Origin: Dugong dugon
Lineage: Eukaryota > Chordata > Mammalia > Sirenia > Dugongidae
Length of the DNA: 64,000 bases
Direction: 5' to 3'
Assembly (NCBI GenBank): GCA_030035585.1
Contig: CM057481.1
Span: 60,087,128 to 60,151,127 of the forward strand
In this document: one piece after another, positions 21,615 to 34,620 of the stretch
How positions within the stretch are numbered: the stretch's first letter is position 1
Layout: every line of letters begins with the position of its first letter
Notes under the pieces: model-generated
Told to the model about the DNA's origin: nothing
The model's database searches: none
Seen by the model: the letters and a program-made list of their open reading frames with translations, nothing else
Position numbers and translations under genes: made by a program

Positions 21615-23040
21615 AAGGCAGGGCCAAGATGGCAGAGTAGTCAGATGCTTCTGGTGGGCCCTCTTACAACAAAGACCAAAAAAACCAAGTGAATCGATTA
21701 TATATGACAATCTAGGAACCCTGAACATCAAAGGCAAAGTTTACGAGTAGCAGGGGGAGGGAGAGACGGTTCAGAAGCAGCAAGGAGTTGCCAGACCTGA
21801 CCCGGCGGGAACCAGAACCCTGCAGCCTGGATTGGCTGGCAGGTATGGTGAGGCAAGCAGTGGAATTCAGGACACGTTTTCCACATCAGGAAAGACCAAG
21901 TGGCAAAGAGACTACTCAAGCCTCCAGAACCAGTGAAAAGTGGTGCTCAATAGACAAAAGATAAGTATATGCATCTAGCCTACATCACAGATCAAAAAAA
22001 CACCCCATTTGGGAAGAACCTCTCCCCCATTTACCTGCTCCTTCCCTGCTCTGCACAAGGTCCTGGGCTGGCTTCAGTGATTGCCATGTCCCCTGGGCCA
22101 GAAGTAGGACGAGCACGCACCCTGAGCCATTCTCCCAGCCTTGGAGAGGAAACAAATTAACAAAGAAGAAAAAATAATCTGCCAGCTCCCCTAAGCTGAG
22201 AACGCAGGGCAAGGACACCTCCCTAGGCACAGGCATAGGGGTCCACAGACTTCGCATGCCTTTCACACCTGCATGAACCTGTGTGGGCCCATTTCAACAG
22301 CGTATGCCCTCATTAGCACAGTACAACAGGGTATATATCTGAAGCCTAACTTCAACTGTATCAGCTATATGGTGGAGTGGCAGGTTTGTGACATTTGACA
22401 CCACTCTGCCCATTAAGCAGCGTCCTCACCTACCCACATCAGGGGGTCTAAAGACTAATGGTTCCACTCACCCCACCTAGCCACCCGCAACAGGGGTCCA
22501 AGTATAAGTGGTACCTCCCAGTCCTTACAGCCAACAGCATTGGGTGCCCATAGTCTGGCTGCAAAACCCAGCCACCTATGCACTTTAGGGAACAGGGACA
22601 CCCTTTCTTCCTAGACACTCAGGGACAACTGTCAGCTCCCTGTCTTGCTCAGCACATGACCCCCTACTGCAGCCAGATACCTGTGCCTACTCCAATGACC
22701 CATGCCCATCTAGGACTGTAGGTGAGAGCCTGCACCACACACTTGGTGACTGACTACCTGGACACTTGAGCTGAATTCATACAAGAAAAGTAAATGAACT
22801 CCTGGGCACACATACCTAGTAACAGGTCGGACCACCTGGTGACAGAATGTTGGAGCTTTAAAGGCGCTAATAATCAAACTAGCTCACACGAGCAGCCTAT
22901 TTGGGCATATCAAAACAAAACAAAACAAAACAAGAAGCTAGGGCAAAGTAAGCAAATATAAAATAAATAGATATAATAACTTATTGATGGCTCAGAGACA
23001 ACAGTCAATATCAAATCACATAAAGAGGCAGACCATTATG
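21615..23040 (+). other. L1-C 5' UTR
   Basis: Non-coding. No tandem monomer structure. An (AAAAC)n-like tract lies at 22911-22932. It ends at the ORF1 start region near 23040. Confidence 0.75.
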
Positions 23041-24007
23041 GCTTCAGCAAGCTCCCAAAATAAAGAATCTAGAAATCCTCCGGAGGAAGAGAACTTCTTG
23101 AATTACCGGAGGTAGAATTCAAAAGATTAATATACAGAACTCTTCAAGATATCAGGAAATCGATCAGACAAAATGCAGAACAAGCGAAGGAACATACAGA
23201 CAAAGCAATAGAGGAACTTAAGAAGATTGTAGAAGAGCATAATGAAAAAACTTAACAGGCTGCAAGAATCCATAGAGAGACAGCAAACAGAAATCTAGAA
23301 GATTAACAATAAAATTTCAGAATTAGACAACTCAATAGAAAGTCATAGGAGCAGAACTAAGGCAATGGAAGTCAGAATTAGTGAGATTGACGATAAAGCA
23401 CTTGACACCAACTTATTTGAGGAAAAATCAGATAAAAGCATTTTAAAAAATGAAGAAACCATAAGAATTATGTAGGACTCTATCTAGAGGAATAACCTAC
23501 AGAGATTGAAGTAACACAACCGGGGGGGGGGGGATAACAGAACATACAGAGAGAAATGTTGAAGATTTGTTGGCAGAAAACTTCCGTGATATTTTGAAAG
23601 ATGAGAAGATAGCTATCCAAGATACTTATCAAACCCCACACAAGGAAGATCCTAAAAGAAAGTCACCAAGACATATTATAATCAAACTTGCCAAAACCAA
23701 AGAGCAAGAGAGAATTTTAAAAGCTGCTATGGATAAACAAAAAGTCATCTATAAAGGAGAGTCAATAAGACTAAGCTCGGACTACTCAGAAGAAACCATG
23801 CAGGCAAGAAGGCAATGGGATGACATATATAAAGCCTTGAAGGAAAAACACTGCCAGCCAAGAATTATATATCCAGCAAAACTGTCTCTCAAATATGATG
23901 GTGAAATTAGCGCATTTCCAGATAAACAGAAGTTTAGGGAATTTGCAAAAACCAAACCAAAATTACAAGAAATACTAAAGGGAGTCTTCCAGTTAGAAAA
24001 TGAATAA
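23040..24007 (+). pseudogene. L1-C ORF1 remnant
   Basis: Starts about ATGGCTTCAGCAAGCTCCC at 23039-23041 and is broken by stops and indels through the coiled coil, including a G run at 23522-23533. The last third (23567-24007) is open for 146 codons and contains the conserved block PKRKSPRHIIIKLAKTKEQ, YKGESIRLSSDYSEETMQAR and the domain end. The family is clear. Confidence 0.9.
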
Positions 24008-24461
24008 CATCAGATCACAACCCAAAACTAGAACACAAGACAGAGCAACAAGATAATAACCCAGATAAGGAAGTCACAAAAGTAAGTCAAAGATAAAACA
24101 CTGAAAATAGGGACATGGAGATGTCAATATGTAAAAGATGACAACATTAAAACAAAAAAGAGGAACTAAAAAATGTAGTCATAGATCTTTCATATAGAGA
24201 GGAAGTCAAGGCGATATAAAGAAATGAAAGATTGGTTTAAACTTATAAAAATAGGGGTAAATATTAGGCTAACCAGAAAAGAAACTAACAACCTTACACA
24301 TCAAAATAAAGAACAAGAAAAACATAAAGACTCAGCAAATACTAAATCAACAACAATGAAAAAGACGAAAAGAACATACATAAAGAGAAATGACTCAGCA
24401 CAGAAAACTAAGCAGAATAAATAAACTATCAACAACCCCCCCCCCCACAAAAGACATCAAA

Positions 24462-27400
24462 ATGACAGTATTAAACTCCTACCTGTCAATAATTATGCCG
24501 AATGTAAATGGACTAAATGTACCAATAAAGAGACAGAGAGTGGCGGAGTGGATAAAAAAACACGACACATCTATGTGCTGCCTAAAAGAGACACAACTTA
24601 GACTTAAAGACACAAAGAAACTAAAACTCAAACGATGGAAAAAAATATATCAAGCAAACAACAATAAAAAAAAGAGCATGAGTAGCAATGTTAATCTCTG
24701 ACAAAATAAACTTTAAAGTAAAATCCACCACAAAGGATAAGGAAAGACATTATATAATGATTAAAGGGTTAATACACCAGGAGGACATAACCATAATAAA
24801 TATTTATGCACCTAATGACAGGCCTCCAAAATACATAAAATAAACTCTAACAGCATTGAAAAGAGAGATAGACTGCTCCATAATAATAGTAGGAGACTTC
24901 AACACACCACTTTCAGTGAAGGACAGAACATCCAGAAAGAATGGCAGTAAAGACACAGAAGATCTAAATGCCACAATCAACCAACTTGATCTCACAGACA
25001 TATACCAAACACTCCACCCAACAGCAGCCAAGTATACTTTCTTTTCCAAAGCACATGGAACATTCCCCAGAATAGACCACATATTAGGCCACAAAGTAAG
25101 CCTTTACAGAATCCAAAGCATGGAAATATTACAAAGCATCTATTCTGACCATAAAGCCATAAAGGTAGAAATCAATAACAGAAAAGGCAAGGAAAAAAAC
25201 AAACAAACACATGGAAACTGAAAAACATCTTGTTTAAAAACTACTGGGTTATAGAAAATTAAGGATGGAATAAAGAAATTCATGGAATCAAATGAAAATG
25301 AAAACATATCCTATCAGAACCTTTGGGACACAGCAAAAGCCATGCTCTGAGGTCAATTTATAGCAATAAATGCACACATCCAAAAAGAAGAAAGGGCCAA
25401 AATCAAAACATTAACTCTACAACTCGAACAAATAGAAAGAGAGCAGCAAAAGAAGCCCTCGGGCAGCAGAAGAAAGCAAATAATAAGAATTAGAGCAGAC
25501 TTAAATGAAATAGAAAATAGAAAAATAATTGAAAGAGTTAATAGGACCAAAAGCTGGTTCTTTGAAAAGATCAACAAAATCAATAAACCATTTGCCAAAC
25601 TGACAAAAGAAAAACAGGAGAGGAAGCAAATAACCGAGTAAGAAATGAGATGGTGATATCACAACAGACCCAACTGAAATTAAAAGAATCATAACAGAAT
25701 ACTATGAAAAATTGTACTCTAACAAACTTGAAAACCTAGAGGAAATGGACAAATTTCTAGGAACACACTACCTACCTAAACTAACACAAACAGAGGTAGA
25801 ACAACTAAATGAACCTATAACAAAAGAAGAGATTGAAAAGGTAATTTAAAAACTCCCAACAAAAAAAGGAACTGGCCCTGGTGGTTTCACTGGAGAATTC
25901 TACCAAACTTTCAGGGAAGAGTTAACAGCACTACTACTAAAGGCATTTCAAGGCACAGAAAAGAACGGAATACTCCCAAATTCATTCTATGAAGCCAGCA
26001 TAACCCTGATAGCAAAACCAGGTAAAGACACCACAAAAAAAGAAAATTACAGACAAATATCCCTCATGAACATTGATGCAAAAATCCTCAACAAAATTCT
26101 AGCCAATAGAATTCAACAATATATCAAAAAAAGAATTCACCATGACCAAGTGGGATTTATACCACGTATGCAGGGATGGTTCAACATTAGAAAACAATCA
26201 ATGTAATCCATAACATAAATAAAACAAAAGACAAGAAGCACATGATCTTATCAATTGATGCAGAAAAGGCATTTGACAAAGTTCAATACCCACTCATGAT
26301 AAAAACGCTCAGCAAAACAGGAATAGAAGGGAAATACTTCAACATAATAAAAGGCATTTATACAAAGCCAATAGCCAACATCATCCTAAATGGAGAGAGT
26401 CTGAAAGCATTCCCCTTGAGAACAAGAACCAGACAAGGATGCTGTTTATCACCACGCTTATTAAACATAGTGCTGGAGGTCCTAGCGAGAGCAATTAGGC
26501 TAGAAAAAGAAATAAAGGGTATCCAAATTGGTAAGGGAGAAGTAAAAGTATCTCTATTTGCAGATGATATGATATTATACACAGAAAACCCCAAAGAATC
26601 CACAAGAAAACTACTGGAATAGAAGATTTCAGCAAAGTTTCAGGATACAAGATAAACATACAAAAATCAGTTGGATTCCTCTACATCAACAAAAAGAACT
26701 TCGAAGAGGAAATCACCAAATCAATATCATTTACAATAGCCCCCAAGAAGATAAAATACTTAGGAATAAATCCAACCAGAGACATAAAAGACCTATACAA
26801 AGAAAACTACAAGACATTACTGCAAGAAACCAAAACAGACCTACGTAAGTGGAAAAACATACCTTGCTCATTGATAGGAAGATTCAGCATTGTGAAAATG
26901 TCTATTCTACCCAAAGTAATCTACAGATACAATTGAATCCCAATCCAAATTCCATTTTTTAAAATAAGATGGAGAAAACAAACCACCAACTTCATATGGA
27001 AAGGGAAGAGGCCCCAGATAAGTAAAGCATTACAGAAGAAGAAGAACAAAGTGGGATGCCTCACACTACCTGATTTTAGAACCTATTATATCACCATGGT
27101 AGTCAAAACAGCCTGGTACTGGTACAACAACAGATACATAATCCAATGGAACAGAATTGAGAATCCAGACATAAATTCACCCACTTATGAGCAGCTGATA
27201 TTTGACAAAGGCCCAAAGTCCATTGAGGAAAAGACAGTCTCTTTAACAAATGGTGCTGGCATAAGTAGATATCCATCTGCAAAAAACTGAAACAAGACCC
27301 ATACTTCACACCATGCACAAAAACTAACTAAAAACGAGATCGAAGATCTAAATATAAAATCTAAAATGATAAAGATCATGGAAGAAAAAAAAGGGACAAT

Positions 27401-28453
27401 GCTAGGGGCCCTAATACATGGCATAAACAGAATACAGAACATTACTAACAATGCACAAACACCAGAAGAGAAACTAGATAACTGGGAGCTCCTAAAAATC
27501 ATACACTTAAGCTCATCAAGGAATCCCTGGTAGCATAGTGGTTAAGTGCTATAGCTGCTAACCAAAAGGTGGGCAGTTCAAATCCACTGGGCGCTCCTTG
27601 GAACCTCCATGGGTCAATTCTACTGTGTCCTGTAGGGTCGCTATGAGTTGGACTCAACTCGACGGCAATGGATTTTGTTTTTTGTTTTTATGCTCATCAA
27701 AAGACTTCACCAAAAGAGTGAAAAGACAATCTTCAGACTGGGAAAAATTTTTTTGGCTATGATGAATCCGATCAGCTTCTAATCTCTAAAATCTACAAGA
27801 TGCTGCAAAACCTTAACAACAAAAAGACAAATAACCCAGTTAAAAAATGGGCAAAGGATATGAACAAGCACTTCACCAAAGAAGACATTCAGGTGGCTAC
27901 CAGATACATGAGGAAATGCTCATGATCATTAGCCATTAGAGAAATGCAAATCAAAACTACAATGAGATACCATCTCACCCTAACAAGGCTAGCATTAATC
28001 CAAAAAACACAAAATAATAAACGTTGGAGAGGTTGTGGAGAGACTGGAGCACTTATACGCTGTTGGTGGGAATGTAAAATGGTACAACCACTTTGGAAAT
28101 CGATTTGCTGCTTCCTTAAAAAGCTAGAAATAGAAGTACCATATGATCCAGCAATCCCACTCCTTGGAATATATCCTAGAGAAATAAGAGCCATCACATG
28201 AATAGAAATATGTACACCCATGTTCATTGCAGCACTGTTCACAATAGCAAAAAGATAGAAACCTAGGTGCCCATCAACGGACAAATGGCTAAACCAGTTA
28301 TGGTATATTCACACAGTGGAATACTATGCAACGATAAAGAACAATGGTGAATCTTCGAAACATCTCATAACATGGATGAATCTGGAAGGCATTATGCTGA
28401 GTGAAATTAGTCAGACGCAAAAGGAGAAATACTGTATGAGACCACTATTATAA
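24462..28453 (+). pseudogene. L1-C ORF2 remnant
   Basis: ATG at 24462 opens MTVLNSYLSIIMPNVNGLNV, with the CLKETQL block replacing QETH, so a catalytic region is also altered. Open pieces show endonuclease (24856-25221, SDHKA at its end), reverse transcriptase (26242-26622 with [10 protein letters not shown]) and the C-terminal Cys/His region near 28020-28080 ([16 protein letters not shown], His changed to Arg). A SINE at 27520-27691 interrupts it. Ends at the TAA at 28451-28453 after MRPLL. Confidence 0.92.
27511..27700 (+). mobile_element. AfroSINE inside L1-C ORF2, with target duplication
   Basis: SINE body 27520-27691 bracketed by GCTCATCAA at 27511-27519 and 27692-27700. The tRNA-derived head reads GGAATCCCTGGTAGCATAGTGGTTAAG (A box, given as one motif over 27520-27546) and GCAGTTCAAATCCAC (B box, near 27570). 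The tail AGGGTCGCTATGAGTTGGAC resembles the 3' end of the RTE LINE at 62363-62418. A T-rich end precedes the right duplication. Confidence 0.93.
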
Positions 28454-29600
28454 GAACTCAAGAAAAGGTTTAAACACGGGAGAAAACATTTTTTGATGGT
28501 TATGATAGTGGGGAGGGAGGGAGACAGGTATTCACTAGATAGTAGATAAGAATTATCTTAGGTGAGGAAAGGACAACACACGATACAGGGGAAGTCAGCA
28601 CAACTGGACTAAACCAAAAGCTAAGAAGTTTCCTGAATACAACCAAACACTTTGAGGGACAGAGTATCAGGGGTGGGGATCTGGGAACCATGGTTTCAGG
28701 GGACATCTAGGTCAATTGGCATAACAAAGTTTTTTTAAAATGTTCTGAGTCCCATTTTGGTGAGTGGCATCTGGGGTCTTAAAAGCTAGTGAGCGGCCAT
28801 CTAAGATGCATAAATTAGTCCCAACCCACCTGGAGCAAAGGAGAATGAAGAACACCAAAGATACAAGGAAAATATTGGCCCAGGAGACAGAAAGGGCCAC
28901 ATAAACCAGAGACTCCATCAGCGTGAGACCAGAAGAACTAGATGGTCGCCGGCTACCACCAGTGACCGCCCTGACAGGGAATACAACAGAGAGTCTCTAA
29001 CAGAGCAGGAGAAAAGTGAGGTGCAGAACTCAAATTCTAGTAAAAAAAGACCAGACTTAATGGTCTGAGACTGGAGTGACCCCGGAAGACATGGCTTCCG
29101 GACTCTCTGTTAGCCCAGAATGGAAACCATTCTGGAAGCCAACTCTTCAAAGATTAGACTGGACTATAAGACATAAGGAAAGCCTGGTGGCATAGTGGTT
29201 AAGAGCCATGGCTGCTAACCAAAAGGTCAGCAGTTTGAATCCACCAGGCGCTCCTTGGGAACTCTATGGGGCAGTTCTTCTCTGTCCTATAGGGTCACTA
29301 TGAGTCAGAATCAACTCAATGGCAATGGGTTTTTTTTTAATAAGACGTAAAATGATATTCGTGAAGAGAGTGCTTCTTATCTCCAGTAGATACATGAGAC
29401 TAAATAGGCAGCTCCTGTGCAGTGGCAAGATGAGAAGGCAAAAAGGGACAGGTGCTGGTTCAATGGACATGGGACATCCAGGGTGGAAAGGAGGAATGTG
29501 CTGTCACATTATAGGGAGAGCAACTAGGGTCACATAACAATACGTGTATAAATTCTTGTATGAGAAAATAACTTGAACTGTAAACTTTCACTTAAAGCAC
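28454..29600 (+). other. L1-C 3' UTR (with one SINE)
   Basis: Non-coding L1 tail sharing text with the L1-D tail at 41548-42510 and, reversed, with 1845-3363: the GTGAGCGGCCATCTAAGATGC block, the GAAGAACTAGATGG block and AAAAAAAGACCAGACTTA. Ends in the A-rich tract before the right target duplication. Confidence 0.85.
29166..29350 (+). mobile_element. AfroSINE in L1-C 3' UTR, with target duplication
   Basis: SINE body 29177-29339. Flanking ATAAGACATAA (29166-29176) and ATAAGACGTAA (29340-29350) differ at one base. Head GCCTGGTGGCATAGTGGTTAA, B box GCAGTTTGAATCCACC, tail AGGGTCACTATGAGTCAGAA and a T-rich end. Confidence 0.93.
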
Positions 29601-29610
29601 AACAAAAAAT

Positions 29611-30218
29611 AACTTTCCCCTAGGCAAGTTAGTCTTTATCCTCTGTTCCCGTAGAATCCATCATGTAATCATCTTGTGATCGCCTTGTGACCCCTTGCAA
29701 GCACACATATCACCAGGTAGTAACTAATCAACAAAGCACACATATACTCTGTAAACCAATGATAGTGAAAGCCCATTTTGAGATGTCCCACCTTCCAACA
29801 CCTTACCTCACCAAACACCAATTAGAATATTTTTAGCTAGTTCCCAAGGAACTTAAAACAAACAGCTTATCTGCAGCTTGTTCCCAAGGAGCTTGTTCCC
29901 AAAAAGACTTGAACCAAAGAGTTTAACTGTAAGCCACCAATCGAGAATGTCCACTTAGCCCTGATAAACAAATCTCTTTCGAGCCCCCACTTCTAATGAT
30001 CCCTCCTTATGCTGATCTAAGTTTGTAACTTCCAATCAAAATAATGTACTTTAAGTTCTTTGTTCTGACCCATAAATATCTCTCTGCAGCTTCACTGTTT
30101 TGGAGCTCGGACTTTCACTTTGTGGGAGTCAGTGTTTCCCTGGCTCGAGCTGCCTCTACTTTCAATAAATCTCAACTGATTTAATTTTAAACAGAATACA
30201 TGTTGTTACTCTATGACA
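29611..30218 (+). repeat. 5' LTR, last piece (U3 end, R, U5)
   Basis: Parallels 42538-43190 of the 3' LTR along its length, with shared blocks such as ATCATGTAATCATCTTGTGA and AAGCACACATATCACCA. TATA-like ATAAATATCTCTCTGCAGC lies near 30072. The poly(A) signal AATAAA is at 30164-30169. It ends with CA at 30217-30218. Its first nine bases are the L1-C target duplication copy. Confidence 0.9.
30164..30169 (+). terminator. LTR AATAAA polyadenylation signal
   Basis: AATAAA in the CTTTCAATAAATCTC context, about 90 bp after the TATA-like box, and conserved at the matching place in the 3' LTR (near 43137-43142). Confidence 0.75.
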
Positions 30219-30223
30219 TTTCT

Positions 30224-30247
30224 TGGCATAGTCTGGCAGGATTTGAA
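30224..30247 (+). promoter_or_regulatory. Retroviral primer-binding site, tRNA-Ser-like
   Basis: Five bases after the LTR end comes TGGCATAGTC-T-GGCAGGATTTGAA. It resembles the complement of a serine tRNA 3' end (TGGCGTAGTCGGCAGGATTCGAA) with two C/T or G/A changes and one inserted T. Other tRNA ends I compared fit much less well. Confidence 0.7.
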
Positions 30248-30592
30248 GGTGCCTTATCTTCTGTGTTCCTGAGAAGCTCTGGACTGATGCTCCAGTATCA
30301 AGCTAAAGCCCCTTGCACTCACTCGTTTATTCAGACTCTTGGAAATTGGCTAAGGTAAGCCCTCTTGAAGGCTTATTGTGAAGAAAGCTCTTTGAGAGAT
30401 TTATTGTCAGTCCTCTTGTCTTGCTTTCGTTTTCTGCTCTCCTCTTGAGTGTTATGCTGAGTTCACTGCCAAATTAAGTTTGATGAGATTGCTATCTAGT
30501 GGCCAGACTCTTACTGAACTCCCTTTTCTCTTTGGTGCACTGTAAGGTTTTGCGCACATTCAAGGTTTAATACTTGCAAGTTTCTTAGTAAG

Positions 30593-31990
30593 ATGGGGAT
30601 TGACATGCCCAAAACTGATGCAGGACCCCTGTCAGGGACTCCTGCAGCTTATATGACCAAGCATTCTGGCCCCAGTTCAGTTTTGTTTAGTGATCGCTAG
30701 CATGCACTGACTAAGGGAAATCTAGAAGACCAATGGCTATTGTGGCGCCCAATTGATTTAAATAAGCTAACTTTTCTGTGCAGTAAATTGGAAGCTAGAG
30801 ACTCCCGAATAAAACAAATACAATGAGATGCATTTTTAAATTGATATCTGGAAGCTTCCAGGAGGCATTAAGACAGCAAATTTGCCTCCCTGCAAGGCAC
30901 CATTTCCAAAAAGGCTAAACAAATCAAAGAATTATAATGCCAGAGCTCTGTAGCACCTTTGGCCATTATTCCAGTACCTGTCTCTCCTTCTCTGTCTGGC
31001 CCTCTGGCAGTCACTTCTCTTTACCATTCTTTATTCTCTTATCCCTCTGAAAATACCTTGTCTGAACTCCCTTATCTAAGGAACCTTAGAAGGAGTTAAA
31101 CCTAAACCTGTTCCTGAAATGCCCTTTAAGATCTGCCCTGCACCTCTAGGTGTAGGCACTAGAGAAAACCCTAAAGAAACTAGCATGTCCTTTGTTCCTT
31201 GGACTCACACTGAATTACATAGCATTGTTAAGGATTTTCCAGATTTGTGGAAGGATCCCTATAAATTTGCTAAATAATTTAAAATTCTCACTCAAGCTTA
31301 CTAACCTGGGCTTCCTGGTTTATGTAAATTAGTGCATATGCTAGTGAACCCAGGGGATGCTCAAACTTGTTTGGAACATGCTGACTGGAAAGATGCTCAA
31401 GCCAGTCTTGTTTTAGATACCAGCCAGATTGCTGAAGACATACTTAAAGAGGCTCATAAAAAAAGGAAAAGACTTACATAATGCTCTTAGTAAAGCTTTC
31501 CTCCCATGGTGGATAGGACAAAAATTCATTCCTGTATACAATGTAAGGATGAAACTGTTCATGAATATCAAAATAGACTACATAAAAAATTTGTTGAACA
31601 TTCTGGGTTAGACCCAATGACCACAGGAGCTTCGAGGGTTTTAATACAGCGTTTATATTGGGCCTTAATCCTGAACTTTCAGCTTTAGTCAAGAGGTATT
31701 GGTTAGATTGTAAAATAGCCCCAATTGCCGAACTGACTGGTTTAGCCCATGAACTAGCTCAAACTGTAGAGACTAAACAAACTGCTAAACAAATAAATTG
31801 ATGGCCTTACAATTGCACAGCTACAGACCTAGCCAAAGGAGAAATTCCCATTTCAGAAAAGAGGGCCTAGAAATAGCAATGAGCCTGGGACTAATGCTTG
31901 CTTTTATTGCAAGAAACCTGGGCATTTAAAAAGGTTTGTTTTAAATTAAAAAACAAATCTAATAATATACAAACCAACAAGATATCTCCT
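30593..31990 (+). pseudogene. Retroviral gag remnant
   Basis: ATG at 30593 opens MGIDMPKTDAGPL, with a glycine at position 2 as in myristoylated matrix proteins. Several stops and frame changes follow. The capsid-like part lies around 31190-31800. A zinc-knuckle motif at 31899-31940 reads C-x2-C-x4-H with Val in place of the last Cys. Gag would build the virion core; here it is not translatable. Confidence 0.75.
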
Positions 31991-32019
31991 AAACTAGCAT
32001 GAAGGGACTCTGGGGAATA

Positions 32020-32450
32020 TACAAAGGCTTTTCCTATGATACCACTAAATTCTCAAGAAGAAACTACTATTTAAATAAATGGGGAACCATATATATTTTT
32101 AATTGACACAGGTGTTACCTTATCTGCTTTGAACCCCACAAGTTTACAAAAGCCCTTGCCCTGGAATAATAAAACCTCAAAAATAGTGGGGCTTACTAAT
32201 CAAGAACAAGTGTTAACTCATTGTTAACTTGTTACGGTCTCTTTAGGCCCTACTGAAGATATGCACCCTTTTACTCAGTTTAGACACATCAGTAAATTTA
32301 TTAGTAAGAGATTTTTTTATCCAAATGGAATTACCAAATAAAAATTTCAGAAACAGTAGAGATGCTATTATATCTGCCTGAAACCAATCAACAGATAGAC
32401 TCCATAATAGATAATACTGTAAATGAAGAAGCCTATTGCTATTTGCAGAC
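32020..32450 (+). pseudogene. Retroviral protease region remnant
   Basis: IDTG active-site motif at 32102-32113 followed by a leucine/alanine stretch, as in aspartic proteases. Stops at several places. Confidence 0.7.
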
Positions 32451-32559
32451 ACTTAACCTGTGGCCACAAGAAAATCACTCCTCTACCTTACCTAATTTTG
32501 CAGAAGAACTTTTAACCATACCTGAAAGTTTATGGGCCACAACATCTACAGACAGTGGC

Positions 32560-33480
32560 CAAGTATTATCAGCAGAATCAATTAAAATTCAAACAGATAC
32601 TTCCAAGCCCTTGCTTAAAATTCCCCGATATCTGTTAAGACAAGAAGCTAAAAAAGGACTTGCTCTTATCATTCAAGGTTTTCTTGCTAAAGACTTAATT
32701 ATTGCTTGCACAGTCCATCCAGAACCCCAGTCTTCCCTGTTAAGAAACCTGTCAATCAAAGATGGAGATTTGTACATGACTTACATGCCATTAACCATAT
32801 AGTAATTCCTAGATTTCCCTTAGTCCCTAATCCTCACTTGCTTCTTTTTAACATACCCCCTGGAGCACCCCACTTTATGGTGTACAATTTATACTGTGCT
32901 TTTTTCAGCATCACTGTGCATCCAGACAGTCTGTGTTTATTTGCTTTCACCTGGGGTGACCAAAAATATACCTAGACCATGATGCCTCAGAGTTTCACTG
33001 AATCTCCCACCTATTTTTCCCAGATTTTACATGCTGATTTACGACCCTTACAGCTTACTCAGGGATCCACTTTATTACAATATGTGGAAGACTTACTGGT
33101 CTGTTCTAATTCTCAACAAGCATGTCTTACTGATAAACTCACTGCTGTCGAGTCAATTCCAACTCATAGTGACACTATAAGACAGGCTAGAACAGCGTCA
33201 TAGGGTTTCCAAAGAGTGGCTGGTGGATTTGAACTGCTGACCTTTTGGTTAGCAGCCATAGCACTTAACCACTGTGCCACCAAAGCTCAGGTCTTACCAA
33301 TAGTATCCTGTTGTTACAGCATTTAGCCAGAGGAGGGCACAAAGCCTCCAAAGAAAAATCATAATTAGTCCAGCCTTCTGTCAAATATTTAGGACAGATA
33401 ATTTCAGCAAAGGGAATCACTATAGACTCCAAAAGAAAAAAAAACTATCCTAGCTTATCCTGTCCCCATCACAAAGAACA
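32560..33480 (+). pseudogene. Retroviral reverse transcriptase remnant
   Basis: Recognisable by the RRYLL/QEAKKG entry block, RFVHDLHAIN, IPRFPLVPNPHLLL and the active-site YVED at 33081-33092, where YVDD is expected. Frame changes occur at about 32800 and 32975. A SINE at 33136-33290 interrupts the palm-to-thumb region. Confidence 0.85.
33124..33302 (-). mobile_element. AfroSINE inside pol, with target duplication
   Basis: Minus-strand SINE, body 33136-33290. Flanks GTCTTACTGATA (33124-33135) and GTCTTACCAATA (33291-33302) match at 10 of 12 bases. On the minus strand the head reads GGTGGCACAGTGGTTAAGTG, and the plus strand shows GGATTTGAACTGCTGACC as the B-box region. Confidence 0.9.
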
Positions 33481-34620
33481 ATTGAGAGGATTTTTAGGAT
33501 TCTACGATTACTGCAGAACCTGGGTACCAAATTTTTCTTTACTAGCTCAGCCTCTTTACCATTATCTGAAAGGTTCAGAATCCGATGCCTTTCAAGTTTC
33601 TGAAGATGGCCAAAAAACCATCACAGAACTAAAACAGGCATTAATTAATACTCCTCCTATAGGATTTCCTAATTAAAACTTGGACTTTTCACTTTTCACC
33701 CACGAGACTTCTGGAAATGCTTTAGGAGACCTCACTCAAAAACATGGCAGACAACAGAGACTCATTGGTTATTATAATATCCAATTACACCCTGTTGCTC
33801 GAGGCTACCTCCCTTGTTTTCGAGCAGTTGCTAGGATGGTTGAGACCACAGCAGATATAATTTTAGGAAATTTTCTTGATGTTTATGTTCCTCATGTGGT
33901 GATCGCCATTCTAAATTCAACATTCACTCAATAACTCTCAGCCAGCAGGCCAACTTCTTATGAAGTTCTTCTTTTAGCTGCTTCTAAGATTCAGTTACAT
34001 ACTGTAACCTCCTTGAACCCTGCCACATTGTTACCTCCACCTAATGATGATAATCATCCACCCCGTGATTGCTTAAATCTTACTGAACAACTTGTCTCCT
34101 AGACAAGATTTACAAGAAACCTCATTACCAAATCCTGATTTAACTTTATTTGTTGATATGTCATATTTAAAACCTGAATCTACCAACTCTCATTACCACA
34201 GATGCTATGCTGTGACCATATCCACTGAGATCCTTGAAAGTGGCACCCTTCCTGAAGTCACTTCGGTTCAACAAGCTGAACTGATCGTGCTCACAAAGGC
34301 TTGCAAACTGGCTTCTGGATGGTCAGTAAATGTTTTTATCAGACCTTTTAGAAGCCCTTTTGCTCCCCTCTGAGATTGCTGTAAATAAAATTCAGGCTTA
34401 CCAACCTAAAGGAGTTCCACAAACAGAAGAAATTAAAGGGAATGACCTAGCCAGTAGAGTGAATAACAGGCCCCTTTCCGGTTGCCCTCTAAGAATAGTA
34501 CCCTCATTCATGATTGCAATGTCTTACAACCGTGATAAAAAGGAGGGAATAAATGTTAACAAAAGAACAGTTATAGCAACTGTAAGTGATTGCTTACTAA
34601 AATTTGACCCAAAAGGAATT
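33481..34620 (+). pseudogene. Retroviral connection and RNase H region remnant
   Basis: Starts with RGFLGFYDYCRTWVPNFS, the usual block after the RT palm. Broken frames follow to a putative RNase H with VDMSYL near 34160 and QQAELIVLTKA near 34270. The RPL10 retrocopy interrupts the tail of this region. Confidence 0.78.

Larger units (their letters stand above)
21615..29610 (+). mobile_element. Full-length but decayed L1 LINE (L1-C), about 8 kb
   Basis: Plus-strand L1 starting AAGGCAGGGCCAAGATGGCAG at 21615 and ending in an A-rich tail at 29601-29610. The host LTR text AACTTTCCC occurs on both sides (21606-21614 and 29611-29619), within a longer A-rich duplication. The 5' UTR is about 1.4 kb and lacks the tandem monomers of L1-A. 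ORF1 and ORF2 both carry many stops and frameshifts. Two AfroSINEs inserted later (27520 and 29177). It is inserted inside the 5' LTR of the retrovirus, so it is younger than the provirus. Confidence 0.93.
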
